Source of the DNA: Lacrimispora xylanisolvens
GTDB lineage: Bacteria > Bacillota > Clostridia > Lachnospirales > Lachnospiraceae
Direction: 5' to 3'
NCBI GenBank assembly: GCA_017084465.1
Contig: CP070896.1
Coordinates: 1,753,501-1,817,500, forward strand
DNA length: 64,000 nt
In this document: positions 18,491 through 28,347 of the stretch, in pieces
Position numbering within the stretch: position 1 is the stretch's first letter
Layout of the letters: the number at the start of each line of letters is the position of its first letter
The notes under the pieces: model-generated
What the model saw: only the letters and a program-made list of their open reading frames with translations
Databases searched by the model: none
Told to the model about the DNA's origin: nothing
Made by a program: the position numbers and the translations under genes

Positions 18491-18512
18491 CACATTCTGA
18501 ATACTAAGTTAT

Positions 18513-18906
18513 TCAATTATAATCACTGCCCCCTTTGGTATGCAATACCCCTCCCTCAATGACAAATAGTCCATTCCTGCTTCTCATTACGGAATAATAC
18601 TCTTTTTGAGTTCCAGGTAAACCATACGCGATCTGAACCGTTTTCCAGTTGCTCCTGTATATATTACCTACTTTTACAACCTCAGGAATAGATTCCGTTC
18701 TGCTGACTTCCACCATATTCTTATTGTGTATCATATCAATATAATTATATCCGGTTACGGTTATGGACAATATGAGTCCCATAATTAAAGCCGGACAACC
18801 CGGTGAACATCAACCAGTCCCGTCCAATAAAGAATAGCATAAATAACAAAAGCATAACCACTAAATATAACACTCCATAAACTGTAATCCCAACAATATT
18901 AGTCAT
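18513..18906 (-). CDS. Two-helix membrane protein of unknown function (one-base insertion)
   Basis: No family is recognised. The ATG at 18906 (MTNIVGITVYGVLYLVV) has GGGGGAA eight bases upstream. The first frame stops early, while an overlapping frame is open from 18782 to 18513. Dropping one base from the A3 run at 18787-18789 joins them as FTGLSGLIMGLILSITVTGY. The product is about 130 residues with a helix at about 5-26, a second at about 40-55, and a polar C-terminal domain (VVKVGNIYRSNWKTVQIAYG, YYSVMRSRNGLFVIEGG). It has its own extended -10 promoter and terminator. It precedes the secreted-protein gene on the same strand and may belong to the same island. Confidence 0.55.
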
Positions 18907-18965
18907 ATGTTTTCCCCCAGGATACAAATCATAATTAAGCTATGGTTCAATGGATATCTGATTGA

Positions 18966-18974
18966 ATTATACCA
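18966..18974 (-). promoter_or_regulatory. Extended -10 promoter of the 18513-18906 gene
   Basis: TGGTATAAT on the minus strand is an extended -10 element 60 bases before the start codon at 18906. No good -35 box is visible. Confidence 0.5.
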
Positions 18975-19107
18975 TATATTGCCTTAAAAAAACAGATATG
19001 TCGGGTAAAATATATCATTCTATCTATTTTTTAAGTACAAATAATATTATGTGTCATCCGAAAAGCATAACTAAATAATCATATTATTTTTTACTCCTCT
19101 CTAAACT

Positions 19108-19150
19108 CAAAAAAACGGGTGAAGACAGACCACGTCAATCTTCACCCGTT
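19108..19150 (-). terminator. Terminator of the MMPL operon
   Basis: Twelve-base arms AACGGGTGAAGA and TCTTCACCCGTT enclose a 13-base loop and are followed on the minus strand by seven T. It lies 26 bases after the stop at 19176. Confidence 0.9.
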
Positions 19151-19175
19151 TCATTATAATATTCCTTTTCTACTC

Positions 19176-21291
19176 TTAGCTAAAAATACCCGTAACTGCA
19201 TTCCACATCTTTGCAAATACATTCTTCACCCGCTGCCATACTCCCACATCCACAGGAGCCGGCTCAATATCTACCGCATTGGTATTTACATCATCTTCTG
19301 ATATTTCCTGTGACCTTAAGATAATCTGGATACTGGAAGGAGTCTGATTCTTGTCCGATGTAAAGGATACCATCTTATCATCTAAATTCATTTCCAGCAG
19401 ATTGCTGTCGTCTGCAATTTTATCCAGTTTCTCATCCAGGCTGTTTCTGATACTCTCATTGGCCCCTTTTAGCTTATTTGTGGTAGAGGAAGTTTCCGCC
19501 GCCTTTTCCAAAATATCTATCAAACCGTTTAAGGTATCCTTTGTACCGCCTTCCACCGCTGCCCGGTTGTTTTTCACGGTGTTTTGAACACTGCGGAACA
19601 GGGAAATCACCTGATTGGTTGACGAACTGATCTGTTCTACAGAAGCTGCCGTATCATCAAGCATTAAATCAAAAGCTGCCTTGTTATCATTTTTTGTTTT
19701 ATTTAAACTGACCACATCTCCAATGGTGGTATCGATATCGTATGTAATGGCTGCAAGCTTACTTACGACTGCCTTACTGTCTTTTACTCCTCCCTGAACA
19801 TCGATTCCGGATATTGTATAACGAACACTGGATAAGATGTTGTTCATGGAGTTTAAGATTTTGGATAATACAGCTGCTGTCTGAATCAGTGCAGTGGCAT
19901 TGGGGTTGCTCATGCCGGAAGCAGCTACCGACTGAAGCTGGGCACGAAGCTTGGCTACCGCATCTGCTCCCAGGGAAAACTCCAGGTCATCCAGCACATC
20001 ATTCATATCACCCATAAGCTGCTGCATACTCTCTGCCTGTTTTTTAAGATCTTCTGCACTTAATGCCTGAGACGGGGAAGCAGTTGAACCAAGCTTCTTT
20101 AAAACGCCCTGAATCGCATCAAGCTGTTGCTCAATATCTTTAATCTCACCTGTAATCTGATCTGCATCAGACTCCTCCAGGCCGCTTTGGAGATCCCCCA
20201 GGGAATCTTAAATCTCTTAAGGACGAAGATAGATTATAGAAATCTTCCCCGGAATCCTGAAGTGTCTCTACCAAAGTATTCATTTTGTTATTTACATCAT
20301 CAAGTCCCTGCTTATTGGCCATGATATCCGGCGCAAGCTGGCTGATCTTCTGATTGGCAGCTTCCAGACTGTCTATACTAGCATCTGTTTTTGAGATTAT
20401 TTCATCCTTTGATGCATCGAAGTTTTCTCTCGCCCCCTGCAGCTGGCTCAGTCCCTTTTTCGTTACATCCATACCGTTGCTGATATTGTGCAGCGTATCC
20501 AGCATTTCATTCATACCATCAAGCAGCTCGTCTGCTGAATCCTTAAATGTATCCTTTGCCTCTTTCACATCAGCAATATCACTGATCTGATCCAGGGTTC
20601 CCGGAACCATCATCATGATTACTCCGCTGGATTCAAAATCGTGAGAACTTATTTCAATATGAAATGTCTTTTCCTGACCTGGAACTGCTGCAAAAAGAAC
20701 AGCCTTATAAGTACCCAGAGACTGGATCTGTGCTCCGGGCGCTTCAACGGAATTGACATCTTCCATATCTACCATTGTAGCAACCTGTAAAAGCATATTG
20801 TTCTGATAATATATATTGGCATTCTTATTGGGAATGCAGTGAACGTCTATTTCTACCAGCCCATCCGCATGTAAAAGATCCTGGGCCTCTTTTGGTATAC
20901 CATTTAATTTATAGGAGATATCAAAATCCCATGGAAGAACCACTTCTCCGTTATTTAACTGGCATTCATAATAGAAACGGTCTTTTGTATCTTCCGGAAG
21001 CTGCCAGGTCACTGTATCTCCGTCAACAGCAGGCTCGGCATAATTAGACATATTGGTAATATCCTTGTAAGTTCCATAATCAGAAAAGGAACGGATTCCA
21101 TTTAATGTGACTCCTTTTACCACGCTGCTGTCAGTCTCTTTTCCGTAATAGTCCAGATTTACATATAGTGTTTCGTCCACAGATACAGCTGGCGGTCCTG
21201 CGTAAATATTTCCAGCCATATTAATACTGATCATTGAAGTGATGAGTGTCGCTGCTGTCAGCCGATATGCTGCGCTCCATTTACTTTTCAT
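19176..21291 (-). CDS. Secreted coiled-coil protein paired with an MMPL transporter (one-base insertion)
   Basis: I do not recognise a characterised family. The product has a signal peptide (to about NIYAGPP, residue 33) and a beta-rich N-terminal domain to about residue 240. A very long helical region follows, rich in Asp, Ser and Asn with many heptad-like repeats (DTFKDSADELLDGMNEMLDT; KLDKIADDSNLLEMNLDDKM). The C terminus is short and tryptophan-containing (VWQRVKNVFAKMWNAVTGIF). The frame breaks at 20208-20209. Removing one base from that pair joins LRDLDSLGDLQSGLEES and gives about 704 residues. The start overlaps the MMPL stop by 11 bases, so the two are cotranslated and probably work together at the cell surface. 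Its helical part loosely recalls YhgE/Pip-type proteins. Confidence 0.7.
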
Positions 21292-23588
21292 TGTTTTTCA
21301 CTTCCTCCTGTTCCTGCTTCTTATCTTCTGTGTCTATTTTCTGTCCACCTTCTGTTTTAACGTCTTTTGATTGTTCCGCTTCCAGCAAAGCTTTCTTTTT
21401 TTCAATTCTGTTCGCTTTCAACGCTTTTTTCTTTTCCATTACGGCCTGATGAGAAGCAACGATCTTTTGCCGTTTTCCTTCCTCCCACATCAGCACAGGA
21501 TCTGCCAGGGTTAAAAGAACCGGCAGCAGGAATAGAACCATAATTACACTGATAAAAGCACCCCTGCCAATTAAATGTCCAAGACCTGCAATGGCAGATA
21601 CCGATGAGATAAAATATAAACCGTATCCAACTATGGTTAAAATAGTTCCTGAAGTCAGGATAGAAAGTGCACTTTTGGAAACGGTGTGCTTAATGGCCCT
21701 TGCCTTTTCCGGATATTTTTTCTTCATATCCATATAGTTATTGGTCATCAGAATGGAATAATCCACCGTAGCACCCAGCTGAAGACAGCTGACAATTATA
21801 TATCCCAGATACAATATATCCTCTCCTTTAAAATAAGGAATTGCAAAATTGATAAATACAGCTACTTCAATGGGGATCAGAACAACAACAGGTATAATCA
21901 GTGACTTAAACGTAATCATAACTACCAGACCGACTCCCAATATGGAAAGAATATTTACAAAGTTATAATCTTCCGTGATAATGGTCTTGATATTCTGGGT
22001 AGATGGGATTACCCCTGTGATATAAGCCCCTTCCCGGATAATACTTATTTACAATGGCACTGATCTCATCCGAACATTGAAATGCAAAATCACTTTCATC
22101 AGAGGATTTTACATAGATCATAATTCTGCTGTAATCCTTAGTATGCAGCAGGCTGGTAATGCTTTTCGGTATGATCTTCTCCGGTATACCATCTGGTAAA
22201 GTGCCCGCCAGAGATGTAGCAGATCTCACATAGTCCAAATCTTTCAGTTCATCCGTCAGGTTTTTTTCCGTTACCATATTGGTATTGGGAACAACCGCAA
22301 GAATTAAATTACTCTTCCCAAAACGGCCGTTAATCTGCTGTTCATCGTAATATACCCGGGTACCCGGACTGGATCCCAATGCACCGTTACCAAATGTAAA
22401 CGCATTCATGTTCTGAGCTATAAAAGCCGGTATAACCACAAGTGCGATTGCAGTCAGAACACCATAACGCACTTTATGTACAAGTATTCCCAGCCCATGG
22501 AAGGATGGCATAAAAGAACGATGTTCTGTCTTCTTAATTCTGTCTCCCCAACGAAGCAACAGAGAAGGCATTAAAAACAGAACCGTTGCAAGACTGATTA
22601 CAATTCCCTTAGCCAGAACAAATCCCAGATCGTATCCAATAGAAAAGCGCATCAGCATCAGAACCAGAAAGCCGATAATGGTTGTTGCACCACTTGCCAG
22701 AATAGACGGTATGGATTTGTGAAGAGCATTGGTAATTGCCGTTACCGGATCGTCTCCCTTTTCCCGCTCCTTTGTAAAGCTGTCCAGAAGGAAAACCGAA
22801 TAATCCATGGCTACTGCCAGCTGTAAGATAGCAGCCACACTGAACGTGATAAATGATATAGTACCAATCATTAAGTTGGTTCCCATATTAATGATGATTG
22901 CAATTCCCATAATCATCAGGAAGAGAAATGGTTCAAACCATGAAGTGGTCGTTGCGCACAATACCAGTGCAATCATTACGACTCCCATAGCCATGGCAAT
23001 ACTGATTTCTCTGGTTAGGGTCTCATTTAACGATTTGTTCTGAACCGCCGATCCCATGAAATAGCCTTTGTCGCCTGTCATCTTCTGCATCTGGCTGATT
23101 GCAGACTTGGTGAGACTGCTGGAATCCCCTTCTTTAAAAATGATATCCATAACAGCATAATTGTCCTTATAGTAATCCTGGATATCATCGTAGTTAATAA
23201 ATATGTTCGCTTTATAAACATCGGTGGTGGTATCTGCCCACATCACCATATCCACACCGTCTATATCCGCAATCCGGTCCTTATAGGCCTTTGCTTCATA
23301 TAGAGTAACAGGGCCAACCATCACCCTTGCCGTACCTGGATATCCAAATTCTTCTTCCATTACATTAAGGCCTTTTTTCGCTGGTGCCCAGTCGGGAAGA
23401 TATTCACTCAGATCATAGTTAACATGAACAAAGCAGGCGCAGACAACAGATATAATTACTGCCAGCGCAAAGAGTTTTTCAATTCGTCTGCCGTTCTTAA
23501 CGATCAGTTCAATAAGGCCCGAATGTCTTTTCTTAGGCCCGCTTTCATGAAGCTGTTTATTTTTTTCTTTTGTTTTCACTGTCCTCAC
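21281..23588 (-). CDS. MMPL/RND-family transporter (one-base insertion)
   Basis: A membrane transporter of the MMPL branch of the RND superfamily, about 768 residues after repair, with two repeats of one helix, a large outer loop and five helices. The first half has FSVAAILQLAVAMDYSVFLL and the second half IIVSCLQLGATVDYSILMTN. These matching motifs with an Asp in the membrane are typical of MMPL proteins. The frame is interrupted at the C3 run 22033-22035. One base fewer gives YYPEGAYITGVIPSTQNIKT and continuous coding. A charged cytoplasmic tail (KKKALKANRIEKKKALLEAE) ends the protein. It forms an operon with the coiled-coil protein downstream. The substrate is unknown; lipids, peptides and surface polymers are known cargo in the family. 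Confidence 0.87.
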
Positions 23589-23700
23589 CCTTTATTCGTC
23601 TTTTCAGTGTATACAATAATACCATTTTCCAAATTTGTAATTATACAATCTTTTTAAGTTGAATGATTTTTCGACAAAATTCCAAATATGTCTAAACATA

Positions 23701-23729
23701 TTGTCATTTTTTATCAACTAATGTATAAT
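23701..23729 (+). promoter_or_regulatory. Promoter of the DUF5688 gene
   Basis: TTGTCA (23701-23706) and a perfect TATAAT (23724-23729) with 17-base spacing lie about 120 bases before the start at 23853. The leader between them shows no clear structure. Confidence 0.75.
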
Positions 23730-23852
23730 GGAATTAATTTTATTGCTTATCCATCTGCATATCTGGTAATCATATCTAATCCAATTTTCAACTAATGTGC
23801 TGTATCTCGTATCATGCGATTTACATAAATCAAATCTAAGGAGGTATACAAT

Positions 23853-24818
23853 ATGGTATACGAACAATTTCAAAAAGCAGTAAAGGAATCACTGGAAGAA
23901 CGTTTTGGCTCTGGCTACAGCTTAACACTCCAAAGCATTATAAAAAACAACGGACTGACCCTTGACGGTATCTGCATCAGCAGGCCACAGGAACATACGG
24001 CTCCGGCTATTTATCTTCAGACATTTTATGATACTTATAAAAAAGGAAAATCATTTCCCCAGGTTGTAGATGAGATTATGGAATTATATCAGACACAGCA
24101 TTTGCCAGATGATAATTTTATAGAAGAACTACACTCAGAAAATCCTTTAACAGACCGTATCATCTTCCGCCTGATCAATGAACCGGCTAATCGTACCCTT
24201 CTAACCGATCTCCCCCACATATCATTACCAGATCTGGATTTATCACTGATCTTCTGTTTGTCTCTAAACAAGAAAGAGGACCAGCTTCTCACAGCCATTA
24301 TCCACAATTCCCATCAAAAACTATGGAACTTATCCACCGAAGATTTATATGAGTATGCAAAATTAAACACTCCAGACTTATTTCCTGCGCAGATCAGTTC
24401 TCTTATGGAGGTAATAAAAGAAATTGCAAGAAAATCTTCAGACACGGAAATAAAAGAGGAAGACTGGTCCGGTTTATTTGAACCCTCTCCCCTGTCCCCT
24501 CCTATGTATGTCCTCACTAATCCCTACGGTGTCCACGGAGCTGCCTGTATGTTTTATGAAGGCATATTAAAAGACTTCGCAGATAGCATGGAAGGCGATT
24601 TAATCATTCTGCCTTCCAGCATTCACGAAGTCTTGCTAATCCCGCACAGCAATCATATTTCCTATGAAGAGCTGGCGGAAACCGTATTTTCCATCAATCA
24701 GGAGGAGGTTCCTCAGGAAGACCGCCTCTCCAACCATATCTATCACTATTCCAGATCAAAGAACCACCTGTCCGTTGCTTTTACTTCTTCTTTCCCAATC
24801 GGAACAATGAATCCATAA
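23853..24818 (+). CDS. DUF5688 family protein
   Basis: A 321-residue soluble protein resembling the DUF5688 family, common in Lachnospiraceae and without known function. Recognisable parts are the N-terminal helix MVYEQFQKAVKESLEERFG, the block PAIYLQTFYDTYKKGKSFPQ and the C-terminal strand region GDLIILPSSIHEVLLIPH. AGGAGG precedes the start and a consensus promoter lies upstream. Its last 73 bases overlap the 3' end of the convergent ThrE-type gene. Since indels are frequent here, one of the two 3' ends may be wrong. It has no signal peptide or membrane segment. Confidence 0.8.
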   Translation: MVYEQFQKAVKESLEERFGSGYSLTLQSIIKNNGLTLDGICISRPQEHTAPAIYLQTFYDTYKKGKSFPQVVDEIMELYQTQHLPDDNFIEELHSENPLTDRIIFRLINEPANRTLLTDLPHISLPDLDLSLIFCLSLNKKEDQLLTAIIHNSHQKLWNLSTEDLYEYAKLNTPDLFPAQISSLMEVIKEIARKSSDTEIKEEDWSGLFEPSPLSPPMYVLTNPYGVHGAACMFYEGILKDFADSMEGDLIILPSSIHEVLLIPHSNHISYEELAETVFSINQEEVPQEDRLSNHIYHYSRSKNHLSVAFTSSFPIGTMNP

Positions 24819-25975
24819 TAAAAAATTGCCATGGCAATGGCACCGGAAACCTGAAGTGTCTCCACCAGATAATGGCTGGAAAGCACCGGGTCATTACTGA
24901 TTACATAGGACACGCTTCGGTATATTGAAGCACCAGGCACGGAAGGCAGGATTCCTGCCACCAAAAACACCGTAACAGGTGCTTTAAACACTCTTGCGGC
25001 AATATGACTGAACAGCGCTACCAAAAGAGTGGATAAAAAAGCCGCAGCTATGACCGATCCGGCTGCGGCTTGTACAAGAAGGTATAACAGCCAGCCGACT
25101 GCACCGATTGTTCCTGAAAGAATCAGATACTTTTTCGGAAGCTCCAGTATGAGAGAAAAGCTGATCACTGCAAGAAATGCTCCAACTGTCTGAATCACCA
25201 TATAAAAATACCCCCCGGCCAGCCACTGATACAGTCCCATACCAGCTCCCACTCCTGCCGCTACTGCAAGGGCAATCACTACAGCTTCCACAATTCTTGC
25301 CGTACCTGATGCATAATCCCCATTTAACGTATCGCGGATCGCTGTGGTAAAGATCACTCCCGGCACTAATGGCATGATGGCACCAATTATAATAATATCA
25401 CTTTTAATTCCAGGCAAACCCCATCTCTCCAGAAAAAGAGTGGTCAAAGCAATTAAGAAGGCGCAAAATGCATTGGCACAGAAATCATTTAAACGGATCT
25501 TTTGAGAAATCTCCATCGCCACTGCCAGCACAGCTCCGGTTACGGCAGCCGCCACACAGTCCCTTGCGTTACCGCCAAGAAGCAGTGTAAAAAATACCGC
25601 TACTCCCACAAAGCCCATATCCTTAAGCCTCTTATGAAACTGAACCGTCTTTCGTATTTCTTTCAGCCGCTCAAATGCCTCTTCTACCGTCATAAGGTCT
25701 GCACAAAGCTTTCTAGAAACATCATTCACCAGATAAACCCGATTTAAATTGGTATTTCTGACCGTCACCCTTCTTGCCACTGTAATCGCCTCTATGGACG
25801 GATCGTTTAAGGATGCAAAAATGCCTGTGGAAAATACGATGGCTTCTGCCGTATTCCGGCCTGCTTTTCTTAAAATATGGTCAATGGTATCTTCCACACG
25901 AAAGATCTCCGCACCACTTATCAACATAATCTCACCTGCCAGAACAGCAGTTTCCACAAGCAGTTTATCATTCAT
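24746..25975 (-). CDS. ThrE-type threonine/serine exporter, fused form
   Basis: A 409-residue membrane protein of the ThrE family, exporters of threonine and serine. The N-terminal soluble region (VETAVLAGEIMLISGAEIFR VED-type start, with the block IFASLNDPSIEAITVARR) is followed by ten or so hydrophobic segments. The first set matches the ThrE domain (IIIGAIMPLVPGVIFTTAIR). The second set matches the smaller ThrE_2-like domain (FLVAGILPSVPGASIYRSVS). So both halves, encoded separately in some bacteria, are fused here. AGAGGA precedes the start. The 3' end overlaps the DUF5688 gene by 73 bases. Serine dehydratase and threonine aldolase genes elsewhere in the window fit an amino-acid-fermenting lifestyle. 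Confidence 0.85.
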   Translation of the reverse strand: MNDKLLVETAVLAGEIMLISGAEIFRVEDTIDHILRKAGRNTAEAIVFSTGIFASLNDPSIEAITVARRVTVRNTNLNRVYLVNDVSRKLCADLMTVEEAFERLKEIRKTVQFHKRLKDMGFVGVAVFFTLLLGGNARDCVAAAVTGAVLAVAMEISQKIRLNDFCANAFCAFLIALTTLFLERWGLPGIKSDIIIIGAIMPLVPGVIFTTAIRDTLNGDYASGTARIVEAVVIALAVAAGVGAGMGLYQWLAGGYFYMVIQTVGAFLAVISFSLILELPKKYLILSGTIGAVGWLLYLLVQAAAGSVIAAAFLSTLLVALFSHIAARVFKAPVTVFLVAGILPSVPGASIYRSVSYVISNDPVLSSHYLVETLQVSGAIAMAIFYYGFIVPIGKEEVKATDRWFFDLE

Positions 25976-25994
25976 CAGCTTATCCTCTATCCAA

Positions 25995-27991
25995 TTAAAA
26001 AATCAAACTTCCAATCTGGTACACCACTACAGCAAAGAACCAGGCAACCGCCAGCTGAAACAGCACCATACCAAGTGTCCATCTCAGTGATCCGGTTTCT
26101 TTCTTTATGGTGGCAACCGCAGCGATACATGGAGAATAAAGCAGGCAGAAGATCATCAGCGCATATGCATTCACTCCGCCAAATCCCACGTTACCCAGCA
26201 ATCCGGATAATTCAACCATTCCTGCTGCCGAATTAATATTACTGATTCCAAATAACACAGAAAAGCTGGAAACCACCACTTCCTTTGCAGAAAGCCCGGA
26301 AATAAGTGCTACCGCAATTCTCCAGTCACCCAGTCCCGCAGGAGTAAGCACAGGAATTAAAACTTTGCCAATCATGGCTGCAAAGCTTTGTGATACATCT
26401 GTGACAAATCCATGAAACCCTGTATTGAGTACAAACCACAGTACGATAGAGGCCAGAAATATGGTAGTGCCTGCTTTTCCAAGGTAATCTTTCACTTTAT
26501 CCCACACATATATTGCAACCGTTCTGGCATTGGGTGTCTTATATTCCGGCAATTCAATTAAAAGTGTATCCTCTTCCTGTGATTTTATCATCTTATGAGT
26601 CACATGGGCAATCAAAATCGCAACCATAAGTCCAATAATATATAAAGAATAAGCTGCAATCAGCGCGTGATTCGGAAAAAACATCTCTGAAAACAAAACG
26701 TAAATAGGCAGTCTGGCAGAGCAGGACATAAACGGTGTGATGAGTATTGTCCTTCTCCTGTCCCTTTCACTGGGCAGCGCTCTTGCTGCCATTACAGCCG
26801 GCACCGTACAGCCAAACCCTAAAAGCATGGGAAGAAACGCCTTGCCTGAAAGTCCCACCCTTCCCATTATCTCATTCATTACATAAGCAACTCTCGCCAT
26901 ATAACCACTGTCTTCCAAAAAAGCCAGAGCAAGAAACAGAATGAAAATATTCGGGAGAAAAGTCAGGATTCCTCCTACACCTGCAACAATGCCATCCACT
27001 ACCAGAGAGGTAATCCAGTCCGCTGCATGAATTCCTGTCATCATCTGATACATAAATGACGACAGATGATCCAGTGCAATCTCAAAATATCCCTTCAGGA
27101 AATCCCACGGTGAACGTCAGGAAAAACACAAGGGCCATAATGCCAAGAAACAAAGGAACTCCCCAGAATGGGTGAGTCAGATAAGCATCAATCTTATCCG
27201 TCATTGCCGCCTTCTGCTCTTTGTTAACCAGGCACTCATGGATTACTCCTTCTATATAATCGTATTTCTCATTTATAATTTCTTTTTCATAATTATGATC
27301 AATAATATTGCTTAAATCAACCGGATGGTCATTTGCCACCTCTTCATCATATTCCAGAAACTTGATGGCATGCCACCGCAGATTTTTAAGCTTTCCATAA
27401 TGGGCTTTCAGTACTGTCTCCACTTTGGATATCTTATTTTCAATTCGTGGTGTGTACGTAACCACCACTCCCTGAGGTCCTTCCTCATAATGATGAACCA
27501 CTGCATGCATGAGAACATCAAGACCGGTCCGCTTCCTGGCAGAAACTGGTACTACAGGAATATTCCCAAGCATTTCAGGAAGGCGGTGAAGATCAATCTC
27601 CATCCCCCTGTCTTCTACTATATCCATCATATTAAGAGCCAGAATCACCGGCTTTTTTCAATTCCAGAAGCTGAAGTGTCAAATATAAATTCCGCTCCAG
27701 AGAGGAAGCATCCACAACGTTAATAATCACGTCAACGGATTCATCTTCCAGACACTTTCTTGTAACAATCTCTTCTATGGTGTAGCTGGTCAGGCTGTAA
27801 ATTCCCGGTGTATCAATTACCCGAATGGTCTGGCCTTTGTAGATGGTCTCCCCTTCCACGCGTTCCACCGTAACACCCGGCCAGTTTGCCACTTTCAGCC
27901 TTGCACCGGTAAAAGCATTAAACAGAGTTGTCTTCCCGCAGTTGGGATTACCAACGAATGCAACACGGATTGTTCTGTTGTCATCACTCAT
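25995..27991 (-). CDS. feoB: Ferrous iron transport protein B (two one-base insertions)
   Basis: FeoB imports Fe2+ and has an N-terminal GTPase domain. G1 is GNPNCGKTTLF (about residues 15-25), G3 DTPGIYSL and G4 NMMD. The membrane part includes GFGCTVPAVMAARALPSERD and ISGLSAKEVVVSS. The gene is cut into three frames. An extra A (minus strand) in the run at 27653-27658 breaks LELKKPVILALNMMD, and an extra base at 27100-27102 breaks TVGFLKGYFEIALDHL. Repair gives about 664 residues, normal for FeoB. The start overlaps the end of feoA by eight bases, and a Fur-box-like site precedes feoA. The breaks are far more likely sequence errors than decay. Confidence 0.95.
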
Positions 27992-28216
27992 GGCTGGTCT
28001 CCTCCTTTATCTCAATTCCTTCTGAGATCTTCCTGCCCAGAGCCAGACGAGTCCCTCTGACCTTAATAATCACAGTGCCGCTTCCTTTTTGTTTAATAAG
28101 GTAACTGGCGTCATCTCGTTGACGCCTAATGCCTCCAGCCTTCTTGTAATGGCATCTTTTACCATAACACTGTATACAACGTAGGTCTTTCCGATATCTC
28201 CTTCATGAAGCTTCAT
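27984..28216 (-). CDS. feoA: Ferrous iron transport protein A (one-base deletion)
   Basis: FeoA is a small SH3-like cytoplasmic partner of FeoB. I chose the ATG at 28216 (MKLHEGDIGKTYVV) because AGAGGAG lies just upstream. The uncorrected frame stops at 28070. One more base in the T5 run at 28086-28090 gives KKGSGTVIIKVRGTRLALGR and a stop at 27984, overlapping the feoB start by eight bases. The repaired 77 residues are the usual FeoA size and contain the conserved LGLGR-like block (LALGRKISEGIEI). Iron-dependent control is suggested by the site at 28304-28318. Confidence 0.92.
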
Positions 28217-28303
28217 AATAATCTCCTCTGAATGCAGCCTGTTAAAAAACCGGCGCACCAGGGTTCGTTCCCCGGATTGCATCCATAGAGATTTTACACT
28301 TAT

Positions 28304-28318
28304 TGAGAATCATTGTCA
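28304..28318. promoter_or_regulatory. Fur-box-like operator upstream of feoAB
   Basis: TGAGAAT-C-ATTGTCA is a 7-1-7 inverted repeat differing from the classical Fur consensus TGATAAT-n-ATTATCA at two positions. The dyad extends by two bases on each side (ATTGAGAAT/ATTGTCAAT). It lies about 90 bases before feoA, between feoA and uvrB. Confidence 0.75.
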
Positions 28319-28347
28319 ATACTATCCTAATACCTGAAAGACATTTT

